Source: Paracoccus aestuarii
Lineage (GTDB): Bacteria; Pseudomonadota; Alphaproteobacteria; Rhodobacterales; Rhodobacteraceae
NCBI RefSeq assembly: GCF_028553885.1
Contig: NZ_CP067169.1
Span: 887,501-951,500 of the forward strand
Length of the DNA stretch: 64,000 nucleotides
Reading direction: 5' to 3'
The notes beneath the pieces were generated by a model. That model was not told where the DNA came from, did not search any database, and was given only the letters and a program-made list of their open reading frames with translations. Made by a program: the position numbers and the translations under genes. This document shows, in pieces, positions 57,317 to 64,000 of this stretch (the stretch's first letter is position 1; every line of letters starts with the position of its first letter).

Positions 57317-58081
57317 TCATGGGGCGAGGTCTCTCTCTGACCGCACGACGAAGAGCTCCTGCGCAGACGCAGGAGCGAGTCCGTCGATGCGCGTTTCGGG
57401 CGCGGTCGATGCGACGTCCGGCATGTCGTCGGAATGCAGTCGCGCTGCATCGGGCACAGCCACGATGCTGCCGGCAAAGAGAGGAGCCTCGCGCCAGTCG
57501 CGCCGCGCAGCGGGCGCGATATCAGCGCCGGGAAGCGGAGCGCCGCCGAGCGCGGGCGCGAGAAGGGCGACGTAGGCGCGCGTCTCGGCAGGCAGCGCCT
57601 GGCCGGAAAGAAGGAAGGCGTCCAGGCGCCCAGGTCCAGCATTGTAGGCTGCCAGCATTGCGCCGATCTCGCCGTAGCGGTCGAACATCTCGCGCAGGTA
57701 GGCGGTGCCTGCGAGGATGTTGTCGCGCGGGTCGAACGGGTCATTGCCGAGCCGATGGCGGAGCCGGAGCTCCGCCCAGGTCTCGGGCATGACCTGCATC
57801 AACCCCATCGCGCCGGCCGGGGAGATTGCCCCGATGTTGCCCGCACTTTCGACGGTCAGAACCGCGCGGATCCAGTCGGCAGGAATGCCGAAGCGCAGCG
57901 AGGCTTCCGCGATATGTGCCGCATGGAGATCGCGCGCATCCTGCGTCGCCGGTGGCAGGCTCTGCGCCAGCAGACCGGCACCCGGCGGCACGGCGAAGGT
58001 GAGGCCGGAAAGGAGAAGAGCAGCGATGCGGCGGGGACCGCCGTATCGCGCGCTCGCACACAGGATGCGAGAAAGACGCAT
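57317..58081 (-). CDS. Lytic transglycosylase (SLT domain)
   Basis: 254 residues. Signal peptide (IAALLLSGLTFAVPPGAGLLA), catalytic Glu78 in LTVESAGNIG, then SPAGAMGLMQVMPETW and MLAAYNAGPGRL, the goose-lysozyme-like SLT fold. It opens peptidoglycan for assembly of the type IV secretion apparatus (VirB1/TrbN role). Three bases after the DUF736 gene. The region between its stop and the relaxase holds the oriT candidate. Confidence 0.93.
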   Translation of the reverse strand: MRLSRILCASARYGGPRRIAALLLSGLTFAVPPGAGLLAQSLPPATQDARDLHAAHIAEASLRFGIPADWIRAVLTVESAGNIGAISPAGAMGLMQVMPETWAELRLRHRLGNDPFDPRDNILAGTAYLREMFDRYGEIGAMLAAYNAGPGRLDAFLLSGQALPAETRAYVALLAPALGGAPLPGADIAPAARRDWREAPLFAGSIVAVPDAARLHSDDMPDVASTAPETRIDGLAPASAQELFVVRSERDLAP

Positions 58082-58084
58082 GGC

Positions 58085-58420
58085 TCAGTCCTGCTCTTCG
58101 CGCTTCTTCAGGCGCGTCCAGTGCAGGCCCCAGTCCCGTCCGTCCTCGTCGGACTGGAACAGGCGGGCGCGGATTGGCTGCGCGAAGACGGGATCGTCGA
58201 GCGCGACCGAGATGAAGGTGCCCGCCTTGTCGCCGGTATGGGTCCAGCCCGCGCCGACATCTGGACCTTCGTCGCTTTCGATATGGATGCGGTAGTCGGG
58301 GGCGTTCTCGACACCGCTGCTGCCGGTCGGCACAAAGACCAGTTCGAGGTCGAGAGTTAGGGTGCGGAAGCGCCCGGAATAGCCCGATTGGGTGCGGATG
58401 AATTGTCCGATCTGTGGCAT
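58085..58420 (-). CDS. DUF736 protein
   Basis: 111 residues. MPQIGQFIRTQSGYSGRF, then DYRIHIESDEGPDVGAGW and ISVALDDPVFAQPIRARLFQ are the DUF736 signature. The family is restricted largely to conjugative elements of alphaproteobacteria and always sits near traF and transglycosylase genes. Its function is unknown. Confidence 0.9.
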   Translation of the reverse strand: MPQIGQFIRTQSGYSGRFRTLTLDLELVFVPTGSSGVENAPDYRIHIESDEGPDVGAGWTHTGDKAGTFISVALDDPVFAQPIRARLFQSDEDGRDWGLHWTRLKKREEQD

Positions 58421-58455
58421 GGAAAGGCTCCTTGATTTGCCGGTTGGTGGTCGGA

Positions 58456-59013
58456 TCAGGGGCCGTCTTCGGCGCTGGCGCCATGCCAGCGGAAGCGGCC
58501 GTCGCCATCCGCATCAGTCCAGATGGGCAGGATGCGGGCGGTGACGCTGGTGACCGGGAGCGGGCCGAAGTAACGACCATCGAAGCTGTCTTCGGCGTCC
58601 CAGTTCATGAGGAAGACCTCGCCCTCGGCGATGACGCGGCAGCCCTGCCAGTCGGGCAGAGGACGGCCGAGGCGGTCGCGGTCGCGCGCCGCGCCGTAGG
58701 CATGGTCGTAGGCAGTGATGGTCAGGCCCTCGCGGCAGACGGTGGCGCCCGGGAGCGCGAGAACGTGCTTCAGGAGCGGCACGCCGCGCGGCAGATACCG
58801 GCGCTCGTCCAGGAAGGCCGTAAGCGGTTCGGGTGCGCTGATGGCGACCAGATCGCCGACGGCGATCGGTGTCGGCGGCGCGACGCGATAGAGGCCGACG
58901 GGGACACTTGCCGAGGTATTCCAGATCAGTCGTGGCGCGTGTCGGGTAAGGGGCGGCGCCGCGACGAGTGCGAGTCCCGCGAGCATCGCGAGCAGGGTTA
59001 CGCGCCGCCTCAT
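58456..59013 (-). CDS. traF: TraF-type S26 signal peptidase
   Basis: 185 residues. One N-terminal hydrophobic segment, then the Ser-Lys peptidase motifs: Ser36 in NTSASVPVGLYRV and Lys82 in LLKHVLALPG, with a C-terminal GCRVIAEGEVFLMNWD box. In IncP plasmids TraF matures and cyclises the TrbC pilin. Its start overlaps the DUF2840 stop (ATGA). Confidence 0.92.
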   Translation of the reverse strand: MRRRVTLLAMLAGLALVAAPPLTRHAPRLIWNTSASVPVGLYRVAPPTPIAVGDLVAISAPEPLTAFLDERRYLPRGVPLLKHVLALPGATVCREGLTITAYDHAYGAARDRDRLGRPLPDWQGCRVIAEGEVFLMNWDAEDSFDGRYFGPLPVTSVTARILPIWTDADGDGRFRWHGASAEDGP

Positions 59014-59528
59014 CGCTCCAACTCCCGGCGCTTGAGCCAGGCGGCGTGGCGCAGCCTGCTGTAGCCACGCGGTGCTTCACGCGCGGCGAGACGGTGGTGC
59101 AGATGGCGCCAGTGATCGGGCGCGACATCTTCGGGGGAGATGTCCATGGCCTCGATCACATCGATGGCTTCGAGCGCGCGCGTGACGCGCGGCCAGCCAT
59201 CGAGCTTGAGCAGGATCTCCGCACCCGGGTCGATGAACGGATGCGACTGGCACGGATCGCAGGTGCGCACAGCGCACGCGATCGTCAGATGCGAGGCGAT
59301 CGTCCCGTATTCGTTCGCGTGCCAGCGCACGAAGGCGAAGATCGCTCCAGGTGCGAAGCCGACAACGCGTCGATGCGCGTCGACGATCTGCTCGGCGCGG
59401 GGGTGGCCGAAGCGAAGCCAGAACTCGATTTCCTTTTCTTGCCAGATCAGTTCGACGCGGGTGATATGCGGTTTCGTCCCGGTGGCGGCAGCGCTGTTCT
59501 CGATCTGGCGGGGCGTAGACATGGTCAT
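59010..59528 (-). CDS. DUF2840 protein
   Basis: 172 residues from the ATG that overlaps the preceding stop (ATGA); a second ATG two codons on is possible. Features include VELIWQEKEIEFWLRFGHPR, FVRWHANEYGTIASHL and CAVRTCDPCQSHPF, the pattern of DUF2840 proteins found beside traF in alphaproteobacterial ICEs. The Cys pair may bind metal. Function unknown. Confidence 0.85.
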   Translation of the reverse strand: MTMSTPRQIENSAAATGTKPHITRVELIWQEKEIEFWLRFGHPRAEQIVDAHRRVVGFAPGAIFAFVRWHANEYGTIASHLTIACAVRTCDPCQSHPFIDPGAEILLKLDGWPRVTRALEAIDVIEAMDISPEDVAPDHWRHLHHRLAAREAPRGYSRLRHAAWLKRRELER

Positions 59529-59779
59529 GACCGCTCGCCCGAGCCGGGCGGGAACTCGCGTTCGAGAAGCGTGCGCAGCATATCCGCGACCGTGATGCCG
59601 CGGCCGAAGGCGGCGATCTTGATCCGCCCTCGCAGTTCGGGCGCGACGTCGATCGTCAGCCGCGCGGTGAAAGCGGAGCTTTCCGCGCGCTGTGGGGAAG
59701 TGCGTTCGGCCGATTTCACCCAGCTCTCGGGATCGGCGGGGCGCGCTGCGAAGGTGTGGCGTGAGGGACGGTCGGTCAT
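59525..59779 (-). CDS. Small RHH-like partition/regulatory protein
   Basis: 84 residues. The basic N-terminus is followed by a ribbon-helix-helix-like C-terminal half (FTARLTIDVAPELRGRIKIA, ITVADMLRTLLEREF). Equivalent small genes downstream of parA in this ICE type are often labelled ParB, but it lacks a true ParB domain. It may be the DNA-binding partner of ParA. Overlaps genes at both ends. Confidence 0.7.
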   Translation of the reverse strand: MTDRPSRHTFAARPADPESWVKSAERTSPQRAESSAFTARLTIDVAPELRGRIKIAAFGRGITVADMLRTLLEREFPPGSGERS

Positions 59780-60519
59780 GACGTGCCTCCGTCGCCGAAA
59801 GGCAGGAGGCCGGCGAGGCGCGCCCGCGCCAGCTCGGCCATCGCAGGGTCGATTTCGCAGCCGATGTAGCGGCGGTTCGCCATGCGGCAGGCTTCGCCGG
59901 CCGCGCCCGAACCGGCGAACCAGTCGCCGACAAGGCCGCCCTCGGGGCAGCTGGTCCGGATCAGGGTTTCCAGTAGCGCGACCGGCTTTTCCGTCGGGTG
60001 GATGGCGCGGCCATGGCAGTTGCGCAGGTAGAGGACCGAGCGCATGAGGCGTGGCCCGCCATCCTGGCTCGTGTATTGCGCCGCGCCGATATGGCCGGTA
60101 TGGGCGGGCCGCCGCTTGCGGCGCACGGTGCGGGCGGTGGCATCCGAGGTGGTTTGAACCGTGTTGTGGATGTCGCGCCAGGGCACTTCGGCGCGATAGA
60201 ACTGCACGGCCAGTTCGTGAACGCGCCGGAAGCGGTCGGCGTGGAAGTTGGTGCCGTTCTGCTTCTCCCAGACGATTTCCTGGGCATAGCGAAAGCCTGC
60301 CTCATCGAATTGATCGGCGGTGGCCATGAAGCTGCGCAGGGAGCCGAAGACCCAGATCGATCCGGTCGGCTTGAGGGCGTCTCGCGCCAGCGAGAGCCAG
60401 CCCGCGACGCGCCGATCCCAGTCGAGCGAGGTATCGCCATAGGGCGGATCGGCGAGGATCATGTCATAGGGACCGTGCCAGATCATTTCGGCGCGGCAGT
60501 CGCCGGTCAGGATGGTCAT
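59776..60519 (-). CDS. DNA methyltransferase (beta-class, DPPY)
   Basis: 247 residues. Catalytic motif IV LADPPYGDTS (24-30) comes before the SAM motif DWFAGSGAAGEA near residue 207, the beta order used by many N6-adenine and N4-cytosine enzymes. HPTEKPVALLETLI is also typical. No restriction nuclease is adjacent, so it is an orphan, perhaps protecting the element against host restriction or regulating it. It is ATGA-coupled with parA upstream and the RHH gene downstream. Confidence 0.9.
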   Translation of the reverse strand: MTILTGDCRAEMIWHGPYDMILADPPYGDTSLDWDRRVAGWLSLARDALKPTGSIWVFGSLRSFMATADQFDEAGFRYAQEIVWEKQNGTNFHADRFRRVHELAVQFYRAEVPWRDIHNTVQTTSDATARTVRRKRRPAHTGHIGAAQYTSQDGGPRLMRSVLYLRNCHGRAIHPTEKPVALLETLIRTSCPEGGLVGDWFAGSGAAGEACRMANRRYIGCEIDPAMAELARARLAGLLPFGDGGTS

Positions 60520-61169
60520 GGCGTGACCCTCCCGATCCCGAGGCCGTCGATCTCATCCGTCAGAGCGGCGATTTCGCGTGCTGCGGGGCAGGCGCTGTCG
60601 ATCTCGGCCGCAAGCCGGCCCGTCCGGGCGGCGTCGGCGAAGACGACACGCTGGCCGATCGCCGTGCGTAGCACCGGCGGATCGTGATCGGCGAGCGCGT
60701 CCGCCGTGTCGCGGGCAATGACCGTGCGCGCGCCGCAGCGATTGAGGATGAAGCGGGCCTGCAGCCCCGGCCGATAGATGCGCGCTTCAGTGAGAAGCGC
60801 CAGCATCTCTGCCGAGGCCCACCCATCAAGGGGTGAAGGCTGGACAGGGATGAGGACGAGATCGGCGGCGAGAAGCGCCGAGCGCATGAGGCCGGCCACC
60901 CGGGGCGGGCCGTCGATGACGACATGGTCGCAGTTGCGGGCGAGTTCCGGCGCTTCGCGATGCAGGGTGTCGCGGGCCAGGCCGACCGTGCCGAACAGGC
61001 GCGGCAGGCCCTCGCGACTCCTCTGCTCGGACCAGTCGAGGGCGGATCCCTGCGGGTCGGCGTCGATCAGCGTGACGCTGCAGCCCTTCGCGGCCCATTG
61101 TCCGGCGAGGTGGAGCGCGAGGGTGGTCTTGCCGACACCGCCCTTTTGATTGAGGAGCGCGACGATCAT
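60516..61169 (-). CDS. parA: ParA-family partition ATPase
   Basis: 217 residues. Deviant Walker A NQKGGVGKTTLALHLA (residues 7-22), LIDADPQGSALDW and HVVIDGPPRVAGL, a short plasmid-type ParA without an N-terminal DNA-binding domain. It should keep the excised or replicating form from being lost. Overlaps repA by ATGA. Confidence 0.93.
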   Translation of the reverse strand: MIVALLNQKGGVGKTTLALHLAGQWAAKGCSVTLIDADPQGSALDWSEQRSREGLPRLFGTVGLARDTLHREAPELARNCDHVVIDGPPRVAGLMRSALLAADLVLIPVQPSPLDGWASAEMLALLTEARIYRPGLQARFILNRCGARTVIARDTADALADHDPPVLRTAIGQRVVFADAARTGRLAAEIDSACPAAREIAALTDEIDGLGIGRVTP

Positions 61170-62287
61170 GACCGCACCCCGCGTTTCCGGGCAGGTTGCG
61201 GTGGTTCGGGTTCGCGAAACCCGGCGCCATTTCGCGAAACCTCGCCCGGCGACGGCGGTTTTCCACGCTTTCCCGGCGCTACATCAAAGTTAGACTCCAA
61301 GTTAGAGTCTAAGTTAAGGCCCGGAATCAGCGTTTCAGGCCAGAGGGTTAGCTGGGTGTTTTGCGCCTGAAGTCCCGATAGTGCTGCGCCCGAAGTCCCG
61401 ACACCCGATGCGCCCGAAGTCCCGAGGCCATCCACATTTCTGTCCACGGAATCTGTGGATAACTTCAGGGGGCGGATGCGCAGCAATTCGCGCCGCCCCT
61501 CGCGTTCGATGTCGAGGCGATAGCCCGGCAGCGGCTGGCGGGCGGCGATGCGCCGGATATCCAGTGCGAAGTCCGAGATCCGCGCCTGGCTGCCAGATTT
61601 CTGATGGAGATGCGGGACCTCGAAGCACCATCCCGCAGCCTGGCGGCCGGCGTGCTTGCGCGCGACGCGGTAGAGCCAGCGTTCGATACCGCCGGAAAGG
61701 CCAAAGTAGGCCGGGTCAATGGTTAGGACCAGTGTGCGGTCGATGACGCCGCGATAGAACCAGTCGGGCAGGACGAATTCCATGCCCTCGATGCGGCCGT
61801 CGCGGGTGGCGCATTCTTCCCATTCGTTGATCCAGGAGAATTGGTGGCGCCGCCAGTTCTCGCTGTTGCGGATCGTGGTGCGGATCACCGTGGCCTGAAG
61901 GCGCGTGAGCGCGCCCTTCAGGAGCTTGTAGTCGCGCGACCCGGTCTTGCGACCGATGGCGGAGAGGAGCTGATAGGGGGTGAAACGCAGGAATCGCGAG
62001 GTGCGCACGCCGGCATTCTCCGCCTCGACGATCTGGCTCGCGGCCCAGATCAGGATATCGGCGTCCCAGATCGTGGCCATGCCGTGCTCGGGGACGGCGA
62101 AGACCTCGACGCGGACATCCCCCGCCTCGTAGAGGATCGGGACGATGCGCTTGGCCTTGGCGAGAGAGAAGAACGGGCGTTCCATGAGATCACGCTGATC
62201 GCGGGGGCTCGCGTCGCCGCTGGCAACGACGAAGGGATCGAGGCGCGAGCGCTCGCTCGCGAGGAGTTTTCTGCGTCTGGAGGTCAT
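61166..62287 (-). CDS. repA: Replication initiator protein A (RepA-like)
   Basis: 373 residues. The first 270 match plasmid initiator RepA of broad-host ICEs and plasmids (MERPFFSLAKAKRIVPILYE, LIWAASQIVEAENAG, SAIGRKTGSRDYKLLKGALT, YFGLSGGIERWLYRVARKHA). The C-terminal 100 residues are low-complexity and encoded by two sets of short repeats. RepA suggests the element can replicate as a circle. It is the first gene of the ATGA-overlapping repA-parA-methyltransferase chain. Confidence 0.9.
   Translation of the reverse strand: MTSRRRKLLASERSRLDPFVVASGDASPRDQRDLMERPFFSLAKAKRIVPILYEAGDVRVEVFAVPEHGMATIWDADILIWAASQIVEAENAGVRTSRFLRFTPYQLLSAIGRKTGSRDYKLLKGALTRLQATVIRTTIRNSENWRRHQFSWINEWEECATRDGRIEGMEFVLPDWFYRGVIDRTLVLTIDPAYFGLSGGIERWLYRVARKHAGRQAAGWCFEVPHLHQKSGSQARISDFALDIRRIAARQPLPGYRLDIEREGRRELLRIRPLKLSTDSVDRNVDGLGTSGASGVGTSGAALSGLQAQNTQLTLWPETLIPGLNLDSNLESNFDVAPGKRGKPPSPGEVSRNGAGFREPEPPQPARKRGVRS
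61287..61322. repeat. 12-base direct repeats inside repA
   Basis: Three tandem units begin AAGTTA (AAGTTAGACTCC, AAGTTAGAGTCT, AAGTTAAGGCCC). On the coding strand they give the peptide LNLDSNLESNFD. AT-richer than their surroundings and of iteron-like length. Confidence 0.6.
61362..61425. repeat. 17-base iteron-like repeats inside repA
   Basis: TGCGCCTGAAGTCCCGA (61362-61378), TGCGCCCGAAGTCCCGA (61385-61401) and TGCGCCCGAAGTCCCGA (61409-61425) recur with a 23-24-base period, about two helical turns. They encode GTSGASGVGTSGA-like protein sequence in the RepA tail. Confidence 0.65.
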
Positions 62288-62296
62288 GATCGGTTG

Positions 62297-62575
62297 TCAC
62301 CCGTGGCGGGCGGCACGGGGCTGGGTCAGCCGGTATTTCGGATGGGCCGGGCGCGGCGGATTGCCGGTGTCAGATGTCGATTTGACCGTTCCGCAGTTGG
62401 CCCAGGCCTGCAGGTCTTCGATCGCATAGACGACGCGGCCGCCGAGTTTCTTGTAGGTGGGTCCGGTGCCATAGACGCGATGCTTCTCGAGTGTGCGGTC
62501 GGACAGGCCGAGGAATTGGGCGGCTTCGGGCGTCCGCAGATAGCGAAGAGGGAAATCGGACAGAGAAGAAGACAT
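62297..62575 (-). CDS. Helix-turn-helix (AlpA/excisionase-like) protein
   Basis: 92 residues. LRTPEAAQFLGLSDRTLEKH, then GPTYKKLGGRVVYAIEDLQA is the MerR-like winged helix of AlpA/excisionase proteins. It lies nine bases upstream of repA and probably regulates the repA-tra operon or assists excision. Start at 62575 gives the normal size for this family. Confidence 0.88.
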   Translation of the reverse strand: MSSSLSDFPLRYLRTPEAAQFLGLSDRTLEKHRVYGTGPTYKKLGGRVVYAIEDLQAWANCGTVKSTSDTGNPPRPAHPKYRLTQPRAARHG

Positions 62576-62938
62576 GTGCGCAGTTCCGTGTTCTCGAAGC
62601 GCACTGCTGGATAGCAGTGGGCGGTTCGGGGACACCGTGGCGCAGAAAAGGGTAGAGTATGGATGTCGAAGATTGTCGGGCAATTTCGACACCCCCGGCT
62701 CCAGCCCTACTGGGAGCAACAACTTTACGGGAGCGTCAGTCTGTGGCTGGAGGCTGGATGTCGCTTTGGTAATGACGGGACAGGATGCGGAGGGTATTCG
62801 ACGCAACGGGAAACCATGGCGGGGCTTGTACTTGCCATCGGGGAGAGCTTGAGAGGGCGGCTTGCCTCCTCTCATGAGGAACGCGCGGGTGGTCGATCCG
62901 GCCGTGCGTCCTCTTTCTGCGCCCAGGAACAGGATGAA
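62576..62938. other. Intergenic promoter region between ssb and the HTH gene
   Basis: About 360 bases with no convincing gene. On the minus strand a possible promoter (TTGCCC, 17 bases, ATACTC) precedes the HTH-repA operon. It overlaps an imperfect hairpin at 62665-62690 (GTCGAA-g-ATTG with CAATTTCGAC) that could be an operator. Confidence 0.4.
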
Positions 62939-62964
62939 GGCCCGGCGGCTGATGCCGCCGGGCC
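62939..62964. terminator. Hairpin terminator after ssb
   Basis: Perfect 11-bp stem (GGCCCGGCGGC with GCCGCCGGGCC) and TGAT loop, 12 bases past the ssb stop on the minus strand. A short pyrimidine stretch follows. Confidence 0.7.
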
Positions 62965-62976
62965 CCGTTGCTCGGC

Positions 62977-63381
62977 TCAGAAGGGGATGTCGTCGTCGTC
63001 GATGAACTTGCCTTCGTCGTCGTTCTGGGTCTGTTTGGCCCGGGAGAGGAAGTCCACGGAATCGGCGATGATCTCGGTTCCGTAGCGTTCGACCCCGGCG
63101 GCATCGGTCCATTTGGTGTAGTGGATGCGGCCGCGCACCAGAACCTTCATGCCCTTCTCGCAATATTCCTGGACCGTCTTGCCGAGGCCGTTGAAGGCGG
63201 TGATGCGGTGCCATTCGGTGTCCTGGACCCGATAGCCGTTCTCGTCGCGCAGGACGCGGCCTTCCGAGTAGCGGGGGCGGGAGGTGGCTAGGGTGAAGTG
63301 GGTGATCGTGGTGCCGCCCTGGGTGGTGCGGGTTTCGGGGGTCTGGCCGATGTTGCCGGCGAGGATGACGATGTTCTGCAT
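62977..63381 (-). CDS. ssb: Single-stranded DNA-binding protein
   Basis: 134 residues. OB-fold with MQNIVILAGNIGQTPETRTT, WHRITAFNGLGKTVQEYCEK and GMKVLVRGRIHYTKW, ending in the acidic tip DDDDIPF that docks partner proteins. Such ssb genes are common in conjugative elements and protect incoming single strands. It has its own terminator and lies apart from the repA operon. Confidence 0.95.
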   Translation of the reverse strand: MQNIVILAGNIGQTPETRTTQGGTTITHFTLATSRPRYSEGRVLRDENGYRVQDTEWHRITAFNGLGKTVQEYCEKGMKVLVRGRIHYTKWTDAAGVERYGTEIIADSVDFLSRAKQTQNDDEGKFIDDDDIPF

Positions 63382-64000
63382 TTCCGTTCTCCGTTGCTTC
63401 AACCGGAGGGACCGCCCCTCCGATGAGACCCGGAAAAAGATCGTCGGGAGACGCCTGCAACGGCCGGCCTGCCGGTCGCTTGTCCCCAAGTCGGGACTGG
63501 CGCGGGCAGGCGCGCTTGCGCGCCAACTCGGGTGCCGAACGCGGGGGTTGCTGGCGGAAACCGCACGGTCTTAGGGGATCAGTCCGGAGGAGGGGCAGGT
63601 CCATCGGGGAAGCGGGTTCGGAAACGGGAAGCAGGGCGCCGTCCTCGCCGGCGCCGTCATCGACCGATCAGACCCCTGAAGCTTGCGCCACCGCGGCGAA
63701 CCACTTAGCCGATCACATCTTCCCGGCCACCTCTCCTGCACCCGCCGGAAGGTCCGGCCCGCGCCGGGAACGCGGGGCCGCCGGGTTTGGGACATGGGCA
63801 CCTGCATCGCCTTCAAGGGACGCTGACCGGTCCGGGATGCGGGAGGGGCATGAAGGGTGTGCTGCGGGCGTCACCATGCATCTCGATGGGCCGCGCTCCA
63901 GAGCGAACGCTACGGTCGCGAGAGAGCCGGACACCGGCCAAGGGACTTCACGCGCAGGGCCAAGCAGACTCGGGACGGCGAACAGGCCATCGATAGCGCC
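63382..64000. other. GC-rich region upstream of ssb without a recognised gene
   Basis: 619 bases up to the window edge. Frames here have arginine-rich, low-complexity translations typical of chance reading in GC-rich DNA. A small palindrome (GGCGCGCTTGCGCGCC, near 63505-63530) is present. The ssb promoter is expected here; nothing else can be supported. Confidence 0.4.

Noticed and set aside
57241-57792. An Arg-rich plus-strand frame opposite the transglycosylase.
   Set aside because: Shadow of the SLT-domain gene with extreme Arg content.

Overview
The window comes from an alphaproteobacterium, probably Rhodobacterales or a relative. It opens inside a 23S rRNA gene followed by 5S rRNA and initiator tRNA-fMet, the usual end of an alphaproteobacterial rRNA operon, and coding GC is high almost throughout. 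Nearly everything after the tRNA looks like one large integrative and conjugative element (ICE) seen from its left end. The right end is not in the window.

Layout. (1) 1-2208: end of the rRNA operon. (2) 2165-4840: a large serine recombinase whose 3' end and stop codon lie inside the tRNA-fMet gene, a PemK/Phd toxin-antitoxin pair and a small conserved gene. (3) 5109-11334, minus strand: a periplasmic copper/redox set with a ferric-reductase-like membrane protein, a FixH/YtkA-like protein, an L,D-transpeptidase, a multicopper oxidase, two cytochromes c and a Cys-rich exported protein. (4) 11450-14627, plus strand: a second Cys-rich protein, a CuA subunit II, a heme-copper-oxidase subunit I that has lost two catalytic-site histidines, and a 57-residue membrane protein. 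(5) 14829-20753: copper-efflux module (copA, cueR and a DUF411 gene in one overlapping operon; divergent copZ, two DUF305 genes, a glutaredoxin-MauE fusion), with two matched CueR-type promoters. (6) 20778-30553: a six-gene minus-strand operon joining a CopB-type ATPase to PRPP synthetase, a phosphoketolase-family enzyme, a beta-CASP RNase, an AMP-phosphorylase-type enzyme and an MgtC/DUF4010 protein. (7) 30646-41022: polyhydroxyalkanoate-related genes, more DUF305 and small metal-associated proteins, a Crp/Fnr regulator and a sigma factor with a Cys-rich tail. Eight FNR-like boxes of the form TTRAT-N4-RTYAA lie in this 10 kb. (8) 41546-63381: conjugation and maintenance backbone, with LysR, trbBCDEJKLFGI, traG, relaxase, a candidate oriT, traF, parA, repA and ssb. 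Its organisation resembles the Tn4371 family.

How it works together. The serine recombinase probably inserts the element into tRNA-fMet. The Trb type IV secretion system, TraG and the relaxase acting at the oriT candidate would move it, and RepA/ParA would keep it as a circle. The cargo appears to combine copper detoxification (CueR-controlled efflux, periplasmic oxidation and binding) with low-oxygen metabolism under the resident Crp/Fnr protein (carbon storage, nucleotide and pentose-phosphate routing, an alternative terminal reductase). Notable oddities are the altered oxidase active site, an in-frame stop codon that removes the last 57 residues of TraG, and the recombinase C-terminus encoded by antisense tRNA.
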